NCBI RefSeq assembly: GCF_001544915.2
Contig: NZ_FCOE02000020.1
Location: 62,001-126,000 of the forward strand
Length of the DNA: 64,000 bases
Direction: 5' to 3'
Source: Caballeronia pedi
GTDB lineage: Bacteria; Pseudomonadota; Gammaproteobacteria; Burkholderiales; Burkholderiaceae
Part shown: in pieces, positions 1-7,174 of the stretch
How the letters are laid out: each line of letters starts with the position of its first letter
How positions within the stretch are numbered: position 1 is the stretch's first letter
Notes under the pieces: generated by a model
What the model was told of the DNA's origin: nothing
Seen by the model: the letters and a program-made list of their open reading frames with translations, nothing else
Database searches by the model: none
Translations under genes and position numbers: made by a program

Positions 1-150
1 GTCGTCACTTGCCACAGTGGCGTGACGCTCGCCGCCGCGCATGCGCTGCGCGTCGCGCCGTGGATCATGGGCGCGGCGATGCCCGATGAACTGCCCAGCT
101 TCTCCGCGCGCCGCTTCGAGCACGCACAAGAACTGACTCCCGCACATTGA
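1..150 (+). CDS. FAD-dependent amino-acid oxidoreductase, C-terminal fragment (cut by window edge)
   Basis: The first 49 codons of frame 1 run open from the window edge to a TGA. The fragment starts VVTCHSGVTLAAAHAL and ends with a PSFSARRFEH-type tail, which is the usual C-terminus of DAO-superfamily FAD oxidoreductases such as the HcnC/OoxB beta subunits. It sits 7 bp before a [2Fe-2S] subunit and an HcnB-like subunit, so it is probably the catalytic beta subunit of the same membrane-associated dehydrogenase. The start and FAD-binding domain lie outside the window. Family confidence is moderate because only the tail is visible. Confidence 0.65.
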   Translation, partial: VVTCHSGVTLAAAHALRVAPWIMGAAMPDELPSFSARRFEHAQELTPAH

Positions 151-157
151 GTTCGAC

Positions 158-520
158 ATGACAGCCCAATCGAATCCCACGCTCTTCAAGCCGCTCGATG
201 GCGCCGCAGGCGGCAACATCGAAATCTGGTTCAACGGCCAGCCGCTCACCGTGCCCGCCGGACGTTCGGTCGCGGCGGCGCTGCTGGCGGCGGGCGTCGC
301 GCGCTTTCGTGCGACGCCCGTCTCCGGCGCCCCGCGCGCGCCCTACTGCATGATGGGCGCGTGCTTCGAATGCCTCGTCGAAATCGACGGCGTGCCGAGC
401 CGCCAGAGCTGCATGGTCGAGGTGAAGGCCGGCATGCGCGTGCGCTCGCAGGAAGGCGCGCGCGATCTGCCGCCGTCGATCGCAACCGATATTCCGCTGG
501 AGAACGCCCATGGCCGCTGA
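158..520 (+). CDS. (2Fe-2S)-binding subunit of an HcnA/OoxA-type dehydrogenase
   Basis: This 120-residue protein carries a plant-ferredoxin-like cluster motif: C64-x4-C69-x2-C72-x12-C85. That spacing and the short length match the small electron-transfer subunit (HcnA, LhpE-like) of heteromeric amino-acid dehydrogenases (hydrogen cyanide synthase, D-hydroxyproline dehydrogenase, opine oxidase). It would pass electrons from the FAD subunit. Its 3' end overlaps the start of the next gene by 11 bp, which points to translational coupling. The substrate of the complex cannot be told from the sequence. Confidence 0.85.
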   Translation: MTAQSNPTLFKPLDGAAGGNIEIWFNGQPLTVPAGRSVAAALLAAGVARFRATPVSGAPRAPYCMMGACFECLVEIDGVPSRQSCMVEVKAGMRVRSQEGARDLPPSIATDIPLENAHGR

Positions 521-1916
521 TTTCGCACCCGAAGCCGTCGATGTCGTCGTGGTCGGCGCCGGTCCCGCCGGCATGAGCGCGGCCACCCGCGCCGCGCGCG
601 CGGGCCTGAAAACCGTGCTGATCGACGAACAGGACGCCGTCGGCGGGCAGATTTATCGCGCGATCGGCCGGGCGGACGCGCGCCGCAAGGAGATTCTCGG
701 TCCGGACTACGCGGCAGGCGCGGCGATCGCTCAGGCGTTCGCCACGTCCGGCGCGCGCCACGTGACGAATGCGAGCGTCTGGCAGGTCACGCGCGAGCGC
801 GGCGTCAACTATCTGAAGGACGGCAAAATCGCCTCGTTCGATGCGCAGCGCGTGATTCTCGCGAGCGGCGCACTGGAACGGCCCTTCCCGATTCCCGGCT
901 GGACGCTGCCCGGCGTGCTGACGGCGGGCGCCGCGCAGATCCTGCTCAAGAGCGCGGGCGAAGTGCCTGCCGCGCCGCCGGTGCTCGCGGGCTGCGGGCC
1001 GCTGCTGTATCTGCTCGGCTGGCAATACGTGCGCGCGGGCGTGCCGATCCGCGCACTCGTCGATACGACGCGTCACGAAGACCGCTGGCGCGCGAAGCGT
1101 CATCTGCTGTCGGCGCTGCGCGCGTGGCCCTTCCTGAGCAAGGGCCTGCAACTGATCCGCACGCTGCGCGACGCAGGCGTGCCGATCTTCGAGGCCGCCG
1201 ACGACTTGCGCGTGGAAGCGCGCACCGGCACCGATCAGGCCGAACGTGCGGCGGCGCTCTGCTTCACGACGCAGGGCGTCGCGCATCGCATCGAAGCGGA
1301 CGTGATCCTGCTGCATCAGGGCGTCGTGCCGAACACGCAGTTCACGCATGCGCTGCGCGCGGGGCATCGCTGGGACGATGCGCAACTGTGCTTCACGCCG
1401 AAGACCGACGCATGGGGCGAACTCGATGTGCCCGGCATCTTCGTCGCGGGCGATGGCGCGGGTATCGGCGGAGCGCAGGCGGCCGCGTTGCAGGGCACGC
1501 TCGCGGGCGTCGCGGCGGCGGCGCAACTCGGCGCGCTCGATACCGCCGCGCGCGATGCCGAAGCCGCCCCGTTGCGCCGCGCGCTCGCGGACGTCATGCG
1601 CATCCGGCCGTTTCTCGACAGCCTGTATCGCCCGCGCCATGTGAATCGCGTTCCGGGCGATGGGACCATCGTGTGCCGTTGCGAGGAAGTGACGGCGGGC
1701 GAGTTGCGCCAGTTCGTCGAGCTGGGTTGCGTCGGGCCTAATCAGGCGAAATCGTTTGGACGATGCGGCATGGGGCCGTGCCAGGGCCGCATGTGTGGTC
1801 TGACGGTGACGGAAGTCATCGCCGATGCGCGCCGGGTCTCGCCCGCCGAAGTCGGCTATTACCGCATCCGTCCGCCGATCAAGCCGCTCACGCTCGGAGA
1901 ACTCGCCGGTGAATGA
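510..1916 (+). CDS. NAD(P)/FAD-dependent oxidoreductase, HcnB/OoxA-like alpha subunit
   Basis: The 468-residue protein opens with an FAD dinucleotide motif (VVVGAGPAGMSAATRA, near residue 12) and has a second nucleotide-binding stretch around residue 155. Its C-terminus is a BFD-like [2Fe-2S] domain with Cys residues in CRCEE, FGRCGMGPC and MCG. This architecture is that of the alpha subunit of HcnABC, OoxAB or the D-hydroxyproline dehydrogenase complex. The start ATG lies inside the preceding [2Fe-2S] gene, and the last codons overlap the GTG start of the following oxidoreductase. The four genes are therefore one tightly packed operon encoding one enzyme. Confidence 0.88.
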   Translation: MAADFAPEAVDVVVVGAGPAGMSAATRAARAGLKTVLIDEQDAVGGQIYRAIGRADARRKEILGPDYAAGAAIAQAFATSGARHVTNASVWQVTRERGVNYLKDGKIASFDAQRVILASGALERPFPIPGWTLPGVLTAGAAQILLKSAGEVPAAPPVLAGCGPLLYLLGWQYVRAGVPIRALVDTTRHEDRWRAKRHLLSALRAWPFLSKGLQLIRTLRDAGVPIFEAADDLRVEARTGTDQAERAAALCFTTQGVAHRIEADVILLHQGVVPNTQFTHALRAGHRWDDAQLCFTPKTDAWGELDVPGIFVAGDGAGIGGAQAAALQGTLAGVAAAAQLGALDTAARDAEAAPLRRALADVMRIRPFLDSLYRPRHVNRVPGDGTIVCRCEEVTAGELRQFVELGCVGPNQAKSFGRCGMGPCQGRMCGLTVTEVIADARRVSPAEVGYYRIRPPIKPLTLGELAGE

Positions 1917-3075
1917 CGCAAGCGGAGCTCAGGAAGCGGACGTGCTGATCGTGGGCGGCGGATTGCACGGCACGAGCAGCGCGTTTCATACCGCGCGGCG
2001 CGGCGCGAAGGTGATCGTGCTCGAAGCCGATTATGTGGCGCGCCATTCGTCGGGCGTGAACGCGGGCGGCGTGCGTACCCTCGGACGACCCGTGCCGGAA
2101 ATTCCGCTCGCGCTGATGTCGCGTGAAATCTGGCACGGCATGACCGATCTGATCGGCGAGGACGGCGGCTTCGTCGCGTCGGGCCAGTTGAAGATCGCCG
2201 AAACCGACGACGAACTCGAAGCCTGCCGCGAGCGCGTCGCACTGCTCGAATCGCACGGCTTCACGCATGAGAAAGTGATCGACCGCGACACCGTGCTCGA
2301 ACTCGAACCGGCGCTCGCGCGGCACGTGACGGGCGGCATCTGGGTCGAGCGCGATGGTTACGCGCTGCCCTTCAGGACGACGACGGCGTTCCGCCTCGCT
2401 GCGCAAAAGCTCGGCGCGCGCTTTCTGGAAGGCACGCCGGTGCGCCGCATCGAGCAACGCGGCACGCGCTGGTTCGCGCACACGCCGCGTGGCACGTTCA
2501 GCGCGGAAAAACTGCTCGTCACGGCGGGCGCGTGGTCGGGCGAACTCGCGAGGCAGGTGGGCGAGGCGGTGCCCGTTCATCCCGAAGGGTTGATGCTGAT
2601 GGTCACGCATCGCGTCGCGCCGTTCTGCCGCGCGACGCTCGGCGCGACGGGCCGGCCGCTCTCGTTCAAGCAGTTCGACAATGGCACGGTGGTGATCGGC
2701 GGCAAGCTGATCGGCATCGCGGATCTCGCGAATCGGCATGGCGAAGTGGATTTCATCCGGCTCGTGAAGAGTGCGCGCACCGTTACTGATCTTTTTCCGC
2801 ACCTGCGGCATCTCGGCGTGAATCGCGCGTGGGCGGGGGTCGAAGCGTTTACGGCGGATGAATTGCCGGTGATTTCCGCTAGCCGCGAGGCGTCGAATCT
2901 TTATTACTCGTTCGGCTATTGCGGTAGCGGGTTTCAGCTTGGGCCGGGATGCGGGAAGCTCGTGTCGGAGCTGATGCTCGATGGGGTGGCGTCGCTTTCG
3001 CTCGATGCGTTCGCCATTGATCGCTTCGATGCGGCTTTTAAGGACGCGGGCGTGTCGCGGCTCGTGGCGCACTAG
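1909..3075 (+). CDS. FAD-dependent oxidoreductase, HcnC/DAO-type beta subunit
   Basis: This 388-residue protein belongs to the DAO superfamily. It has an N-terminal FAD motif (VLIVGGGLHGTSSAFHTA) and a C-terminal GYCGSGFQLGPGCGKL segment typical of glycine/sarcosine-type oxidases. I start it at the GTG that overlaps the end of the alpha subunit, because the open frame further upstream only reads through that subunit. With the partial gene at the window edge, the operon encodes two beta-type subunits around one alpha/gamma pair. A function on an amino acid, imino acid or opine is inferred from the family; the substrate is unknown. Confidence 0.85.
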   Translation: MNDASGAQEADVLIVGGGLHGTSSAFHTARRGAKVIVLEADYVARHSSGVNAGGVRTLGRPVPEIPLALMSREIWHGMTDLIGEDGGFVASGQLKIAETDDELEACRERVALLESHGFTHEKVIDRDTVLELEPALARHVTGGIWVERDGYALPFRTTTAFRLAAQKLGARFLEGTPVRRIEQRGTRWFAHTPRGTFSAEKLLVTAGAWSGELARQVGEAVPVHPEGLMLMVTHRVAPFCRATLGATGRPLSFKQFDNGTVVIGGKLIGIADLANRHGEVDFIRLVKSARTVTDLFPHLRHLGVNRAWAGVEAFTADELPVISASREASNLYYSFGYCGSGFQLGPGCGKLVSELMLDGVASLSLDAFAIDRFDAAFKDAGVSRLVAH

Positions 3076-3133
3076 GTTTGTCGCCGGATCCCCCAGCATA
3101 ACAACCACCTCTTTTTAAATCGGAGAACTACAC

Positions 3134-3487
3134 ATGAACGATATCGTTCGCATCGACACCAATCAGCGGATGAGCCGCGTCGTAAAAGCCGCAGGCCTCG
3201 TGTTCATCGGCGGCCAGACATCGGCCGATCACACCCCCGACGTGAAACTGCAAACCGCGAAAGTGCTTGAAAAGATCGACGGCTTTCTCGACAAGGCCGG
3301 CATCGACAAGACGCGTCTCGTCTCCGCGCAAGTGTGGCTCGCGGATATCGGCCGCGATTTCGCCGGCATGAACGAAGTATGGGACGCATGGGTGCCCGAA
3401 GGCTGCGCGCCCACGCGCGCGACCGTGCAGGCGCAACTCGCATCGCCGGATCTGCTCGTCGAAATCGCGGTCGTGGCGCTCGGCTGA
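3134..3487 (+). CDS. RidA family protein (enamine/imine deaminase)
   Basis: The 117-residue protein has the RidA/YjgF/UK114 length and pattern, including the PTRATVQA block whose Arg binds the substrate carboxylate and the final VEIAVVAL beta strand. RidA proteins hydrolyse reactive imines and enamines to ketones plus ammonia. It follows the dehydrogenase subunits by 58 bp with a GGAG ribosome-binding site. A dehydrogenase that makes imino acids would need such a partner, which supports an amine or amino-acid substrate for the upstream complex. Confidence 0.9.
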   Translation: MNDIVRIDTNQRMSRVVKAAGLVFIGGQTSADHTPDVKLQTAKVLEKIDGFLDKAGIDKTRLVSAQVWLADIGRDFAGMNEVWDAWVPEGCAPTRATVQAQLASPDLLVEIAVVALG

Positions 3488-3502
3488 GGCGAAACGCGCC
3501 TC
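3486..3502. terminator. Short hairpin between convergent RidA and dadA genes
   Basis: GAGGCG and CGCCTC form a 6-bp stem around a 5-nt loop, beginning at the RidA stop codon. No U-tract follows, so terminator function is only possible. Confidence 0.25.
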
Positions 3503-3526
3503 TCGCACGGAGCGCCGCGCGAGGGC

Positions 3527-4804
3527 TTATAGCAGCGCTTCGCTCCGCTCGATGCCCCCCGGCACCGATTCACGCGCCGACTGGCGAGGCAAGCGCTGCA
3601 ACACCGCTTCCGCGACGAGTTCGGCCGTCGCCGCCGAAAGCGTCCAGCCGAGATGCCCGTGCCCGGTGTTGTAGAACACGCCGGGACGCTTGCCCTGCCC
3701 GACTTTCGGCAGCATGCTCGGCAACATCGGGCGCAGGCCGCTCCACGGAATCACGCGCGCCGTCGACACATCGGGGAAATAACGCCGCGTCCATTCGACC
3801 AGCGGCGCGATGCGATCGGCGCGGATATCGCGGTTGAAGCCGTTCAGCTCCGCCGTGCCCGCCACGCGAAAACGGTCCGCGCCGAGCCGGCTCGTGACGA
3901 TCTTCGCGCGGTCGTCGAGCAGGCTGACCCACGGCGCATGGTCGCGACTGCGGGCGTCGTCGAGGCAGACGGTGATCGAATACCCCTTGACCGGATAGAC
4001 GTTGAGATGATCGCCCGCCATCGCGGCGAACGCGCGGCTGCCGACGCCCGCGCAGACCACGATGCCATCGAAGCCGAGCGGCTGCGACTCGCCCGCGTGT
4101 TCGACGGTCAGCGTGAGACGCCCCGCCTGCTCATCGATCGATGTCACGGATGTGTCGTAGCGGAACTCGACGCCACGTCGCGCGCAGGCATCCGCGAGTC
4201 CGCGCGTGAACTTGTGGATATCGCCCGTCGAATCCGACGGCGTGAAGAAGCCGCCATGAAACGCGCCGCGCAAGGTCGGCTCGATCGATTCGATCTCTTC
4301 AGGCGTGACGGCGTACCGGTCCAGACCCGCGCCCTTCAGAATCTCGTTGACCTTCGCGGCGGCGTCGAACTCCTTGCGCGTCGCGTAGAAATGCAGGATG
4401 CCGCGCCGTTCGAGATCGAAGTCGATGTTCTCGTCCCGCGCAATGCGAAAGAGATGCTCGCGCGCCGCGATCGCGAGGCGCACGGTCTCGGCCGTATTGG
4501 CACGGTAGTTCGGTATATGCCGCAGAAACTCGCCCATCCAGCTGTACTTGTGCCAGTTGGGGCGCGGGTTCATCAGAAGGGGCGCGTCGCGCGTGAACAT
4601 CCATTTCAGCCCCTTTAGCACGGTGGCGCGGCTGTTCCACACTTCGGCGTTGCTCGCGGAGAGCTGGCCGCCGTTGGCGAACGACGTTTCCATCGCCGCG
4701 TAGCGATGGCGTTCGAGCACGGTAACGCGAAAACCACGCTGCGCGAGGGCGTAAGCGGTCGTGACGCCGGTAATCCCGGCGCCGATGATGGCGATTCGTG
4801 ACAT
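3527..4804 (-). CDS. dadA: D-amino acid dehydrogenase small subunit (DadA-type FAD oxidoreductase)
   Basis: The 425-residue protein begins MSRIAIIGAGITG, an N-terminal FAD-binding motif, and ends with the YNTGHGHLGWTLSAATAEL block characteristic of DadA. Length fits the family (about 430). DadA oxidises D-amino acids to 2-oxo acids at the inner membrane. The start is the ATG at the FAD motif; the longer open frame upstream is the transcribed riboswitch leader, not protein. The leader holds a tandem glycine riboswitch, so expression probably responds to glycine. That makes glycine itself, or a product leading to glycine, a plausible substrate rather than D-alanine. No dadX racemase lies beside it. 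Confidence 0.88.
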   Translation of the reverse strand: MSRIAIIGAGITGVTTAYALAQRGFRVTVLERHRYAAMETSFANGGQLSASNAEVWNSRATVLKGLKWMFTRDAPLLMNPRPNWHKYSWMGEFLRHIPNYRANTAETVRLAIAAREHLFRIARDENIDFDLERRGILHFYATRKEFDAAAKVNEILKGAGLDRYAVTPEEIESIEPTLRGAFHGGFFTPSDSTGDIHKFTRGLADACARRGVEFRYDTSVTSIDEQAGRLTLTVEHAGESQPLGFDGIVVCAGVGSRAFAAMAGDHLNVYPVKGYSITVCLDDARSRDHAPWVSLLDDRAKIVTSRLGADRFRVAGTAELNGFNRDIRADRIAPLVEWTRRYFPDVSTARVIPWSGLRPMLPSMLPKVGQGKRPGVFYNTGHGHLGWTLSAATAELVAEAVLQRLPRQSARESVPGGIERSEALL

Positions 4805-4847
4805 GACATGGTCCAGATTGATTGAGCATCGCCGGCCTTGGCCACAT

Positions 4848-5062
4848 ACCGCAGCCGGCACCGATGCCCCATCTGTCCATGTACCTGAGAGTTTCGCCCG
4901 CGAGCATTCGACGTTTGCGTCGATCGCCGGGGCTCCCCTTCGGTGGGCGCGTGAAAGCGCCGCTCTCCAGATGTTCCGGCGCGCACGGTCCTTTTGCCTG
5001 AGAGTTTCCGGGGCGGTTGCTCCGTCGGCGTCGTCGCGGGGGACGAGCTCTTCCGTGGCGCG
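4848..5062 (-). promoter_or_regulatory. Tandem glycine riboswitch upstream of dadA
   Basis: Read on the minus strand, the dadA leader contains two copies of the conserved glycine-aptamer core. The first is GGAAACTCTCAGGCAAAA (about 4991-5008), followed by a GGACC block. The second is GCGAAACTCTCAGGTAC (about 4868-4886), followed by GGACAGA. A short linker with a CTGGAGAGC start joins the two aptamers, as in classical cooperative glycine riboswitches. It lies about 45 to 260 bases before the dadA start with no other gene between. Such tandem elements usually switch genes on when glycine is abundant. The outer limits are estimates. Confidence 0.9.
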
Positions 5063-5178
5063 TTGTCGAACCCCTCGACAATACCGATACGAAACGCGCG
5101 TGGCAAGCCCCTTCGACATTGACAGACCGCCGGGCTCGCCGTCAGACTGCCGTCGTCCGTTCTTTCGCCGCACCAACA

Positions 5179-6432
5179 ATGCCGACTTCCCAACTGTCTG
5201 TTTACTTCTTCGCCCAGGCCGCCGTGATCGTGTTCGCGAGCCAGTTCGTCGGCCGGCTCGCGCAACGCGTCGGCCAGCCGCAAGTCGTCGGCGAGATGAT
5301 CGCGGGCGTGCTGCTCGGGCCCTCGCTCTTCGGGCTGCTGCTGCCGCACTGGCAACAGGCGCTCTTTCCCAAGGCGACCATGGGCATGCTCTACGTCGCC
5401 GCGCAGCTCGGCGTCGGGCTCTACATGTTTCTGGTCGGCACGGAATTTCGCGCGGATCACTTTCGCGCACGCGCGAGGAGCGCGATGAGCGTTTCGCTCG
5501 CCGGCATCGTCGCGCCGTTCGTGCTCGCGTTTGCGTTGACGCCGTGGCTGCTCACGATCACCGGCCTCTTCGCGGAAAAGGCGCGGCTCTACGAGGCATC
5601 GCTCTTTCTGGGCGCGGCGATCGCGATCACTGCGTTTCCGATGCTCGCGCGCATCATTCACGAGCGCGGGCTCGCCGGCACCTCGCTCGGCACGCTCGCG
5701 CTGACCGCGGGCGCTTTCGACGACGCCGCCGCGTGGTGCATTCTCGCGATCGTGCTGGCGAGCTTCGGCGGCTCGTGGATGGGCGCGTACGCGGCGATCG
5801 GCGGCGGCGCGGCCTTCGCGCTCTTCATGATCTTCATCGGCGGCAAGTTGCTGCGCAGGCTCGCCGCCGGACTCGATCCCGATGCGCCGCTGCCCACCAG
5901 CGTGCTCGCCGCCGTGATGGTGCTGTTCTCGCTGTGCGCGTTCGCGATGGACTCGATCGGGATTCACGCGGTGTTCGGCGGCTTTCTGCTCGGCGTCGCG
6001 CTGCCGCGCGGCCCGCTGACCGAGAAGCTGCGCGACATGCTGCAGCCTTTCGTCGTCGTGTTTCTGTTGCCGATGTTCTTTACCTACTCCGGTCTCAACA
6101 CGCGGCTCGACATGCTGATGGACCCAGCCATCATGCTAGCCGCCGTCGCCATTCTGATCGCATCGTTCGGCGGCAAGGGCATCGCGTGCTGGGCGGCCGC
6201 GCGCATGAACGGCGAACCGCCCGGCGACGCGATGGCAATCGGCGCGCTGATGAACGCGCGTGGGCTGATGGAACTGATCATCATCAATATCGGGCTGGCG
6301 GCTGGCGTGATAATGCCCGGCCTGTTCTCGATACTCGTGCTGATGGCCGTGCTCAGCACGTTGATGGCGACGCCGCTGTTCAACTGGATCGTGCGCCGGC
6401 AGGCGGCGTTACGGGAGATCGTGGCGCGATAG
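5179..6432 (+). CDS. CPA2-family cation:proton antiporter (Kef-type)
   Basis: The 417-residue membrane protein has the Na_H_exchanger fold: about a dozen hydrophobic segments, an early VGQPQVVGEMIAGVLLGPSLF motif region, and a later GALMNARGLMELIIIN motif found in CPA2 antiporters and Kef proteins. It lacks the cytosolic RCK/TrkA-N domain of full-length KefB/KefC. I start it at the ATG of MPTSQLSVYF, because the upstream part of the frame runs through the opposite-strand glycine riboswitch. It is divergent from dadA, sharing a promoter region. The transported ion (K+ or Na+) cannot be decided. Confidence 0.85.
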   Translation: MPTSQLSVYFFAQAAVIVFASQFVGRLAQRVGQPQVVGEMIAGVLLGPSLFGLLLPHWQQALFPKATMGMLYVAAQLGVGLYMFLVGTEFRADHFRARARSAMSVSLAGIVAPFVLAFALTPWLLTITGLFAEKARLYEASLFLGAAIAITAFPMLARIIHERGLAGTSLGTLALTAGAFDDAAAWCILAIVLASFGGSWMGAYAAIGGGAAFALFMIFIGGKLLRRLAAGLDPDAPLPTSVLAAVMVLFSLCAFAMDSIGIHAVFGGFLLGVALPRGPLTEKLRDMLQPFVVVFLLPMFFTYSGLNTRLDMLMDPAIMLAAVAILIASFGGKGIACWAAARMNGEPPGDAMAIGALMNARGLMELIIINIGLAAGVIMPGLFSILVLMAVLSTLMATPLFNWIVRRQAALREIVAR

Positions 6433-6469
6433 GGTCATTCGGATGCCGAATCATTATCGGCGCGTTACC

Positions 6470-6492
6470 GAGGCGTCGCGTCACGACGCCTC
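6470..6492. terminator. Bidirectional hairpin between convergent antiporter and DUF1328 genes
   Basis: GAGGCGTCG and CGACGCCTC form a perfect 9-bp stem with a 5-nt loop, in the 70-bp gap where two genes converge. There is no strong U-tract on either side. Confidence 0.5.
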
Positions 6493-6502
6493 ATGCCACC
6501 GA

Positions 6503-6664
6503 TCACCTTCGCATGAGCCCCATCACGAGCGTCACGAGGAAAATTACGAGGAATATGAAGAACAATATCTTCGCGATGCTCGCAGCGCCCGCCGCGATGC
6601 CGCCAAAACCGAGCGCGGCGGCGATCAGCGCGATCACGAAAAAGACCAACGCGTAATACAACAT
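6503..6664 (-). CDS. DUF1328 (YtjA-type) small membrane protein
   Basis: A 53-residue protein starts MLYYALVFFVIALIAAALG, continues FGGIAAGAASIAKILFFIF and ends GLMRR. This is the two-helix DUF1328 family, common in proteobacteria and often induced with envelope or general stress genes. It has two transmembrane helices and almost no soluble part. An AAGGAGA-like ribosome-binding site stands just upstream on the minus strand (rev-comp of TTCTCCTTCC). Function is unknown. It is well supported by conserved sequence despite its size. Confidence 0.9.
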   Translation of the reverse strand: MLYYALVFFVIALIAAALGFGGIAAGAASIAKILFFIFLVIFLVTLVMGLMRR

Positions 6665-7174
6665 GATGTTTTCTCCTTCCCATTCGAATGCGCCGCGCGC
6701 CCCATGTGCGCGGACAGCGGACTAGCTTAAGCAAGCAGTATTCCTTACCGGATGGAGCATCGATTTTTCCCGTGATATCCTTGGCTCGTCCTGCATACAC
6801 CATCAAACCTGCATCGAGCCGCGAGCGCGGATCTGTCGTTTTTACACTGTCGTCAAGAAGACTCGTCGTCTGCCGTTAATTACAAAAAAGGACCCGAATC
6901 CGACAAGGCGCGGTGACGCTCGTTCGCGCGCTGTTCCGCGTTATCGAATGGTCATGCATTACGGGCACCATTCCAGCGGAGCAATCCCCGAATAAGGGCC
7001 ATGCTCGCATGGTTGACGATCTGCGGTTCAAGGTCGATCGCTTCGCCATCTTGAGCGTCAAGCCATATGCGGCGGGCATCCCACCACCGGAGCACGAACA
7101 GACTCGTTCGGATGCCATTCCTCCGACGATAGATTGACGGGCGCCGCCCTTGCGGCCCCATTGGGAAAGAATTG
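6665..7174. other. About 500-bp intergenic region between DUF1328 and FtsH-like genes
   Basis: Upstream of both divergent genes. It must hold the promoters for the DUF1328 gene (minus) and the protease gene (plus). No RNA gene or repeat was recognised. A minus-strand frame at 6952-7140 reads like protein (listed separately at low confidence). Confidence 0.5.
6952..7140 (-). CDS. Possible small hypothetical protein or gene remnant
   Basis: On the minus strand this frame reads SLFVLRWWDARRIWLDAQDG and then EAIDLEPQIVNHASMALI before stopping at 6952. The residue mix looks like real protein rather than shadow coding. No convincing ATG with a ribosome-binding site precedes it: an ATG sits next to a GGAGG, but in another frame. 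It could be a short gene using GTG, a decayed gene, or chance. The opposite strand is also open, so neither reading is secure. Confidence 0.25.
   Translation of the reverse strand, partial: PSIYRRRNGIRTSLFVLRWWDARRIWLDAQDGEAIDLEPQIVNHASMALIRGLLRWNGARNA

Noticed and set aside
246..1640. 464-codon minus-strand open frame
   Set aside because: Shadow of the HcnA/HcnB-like genes; Arg/Ala-rich with no recognisable domain.
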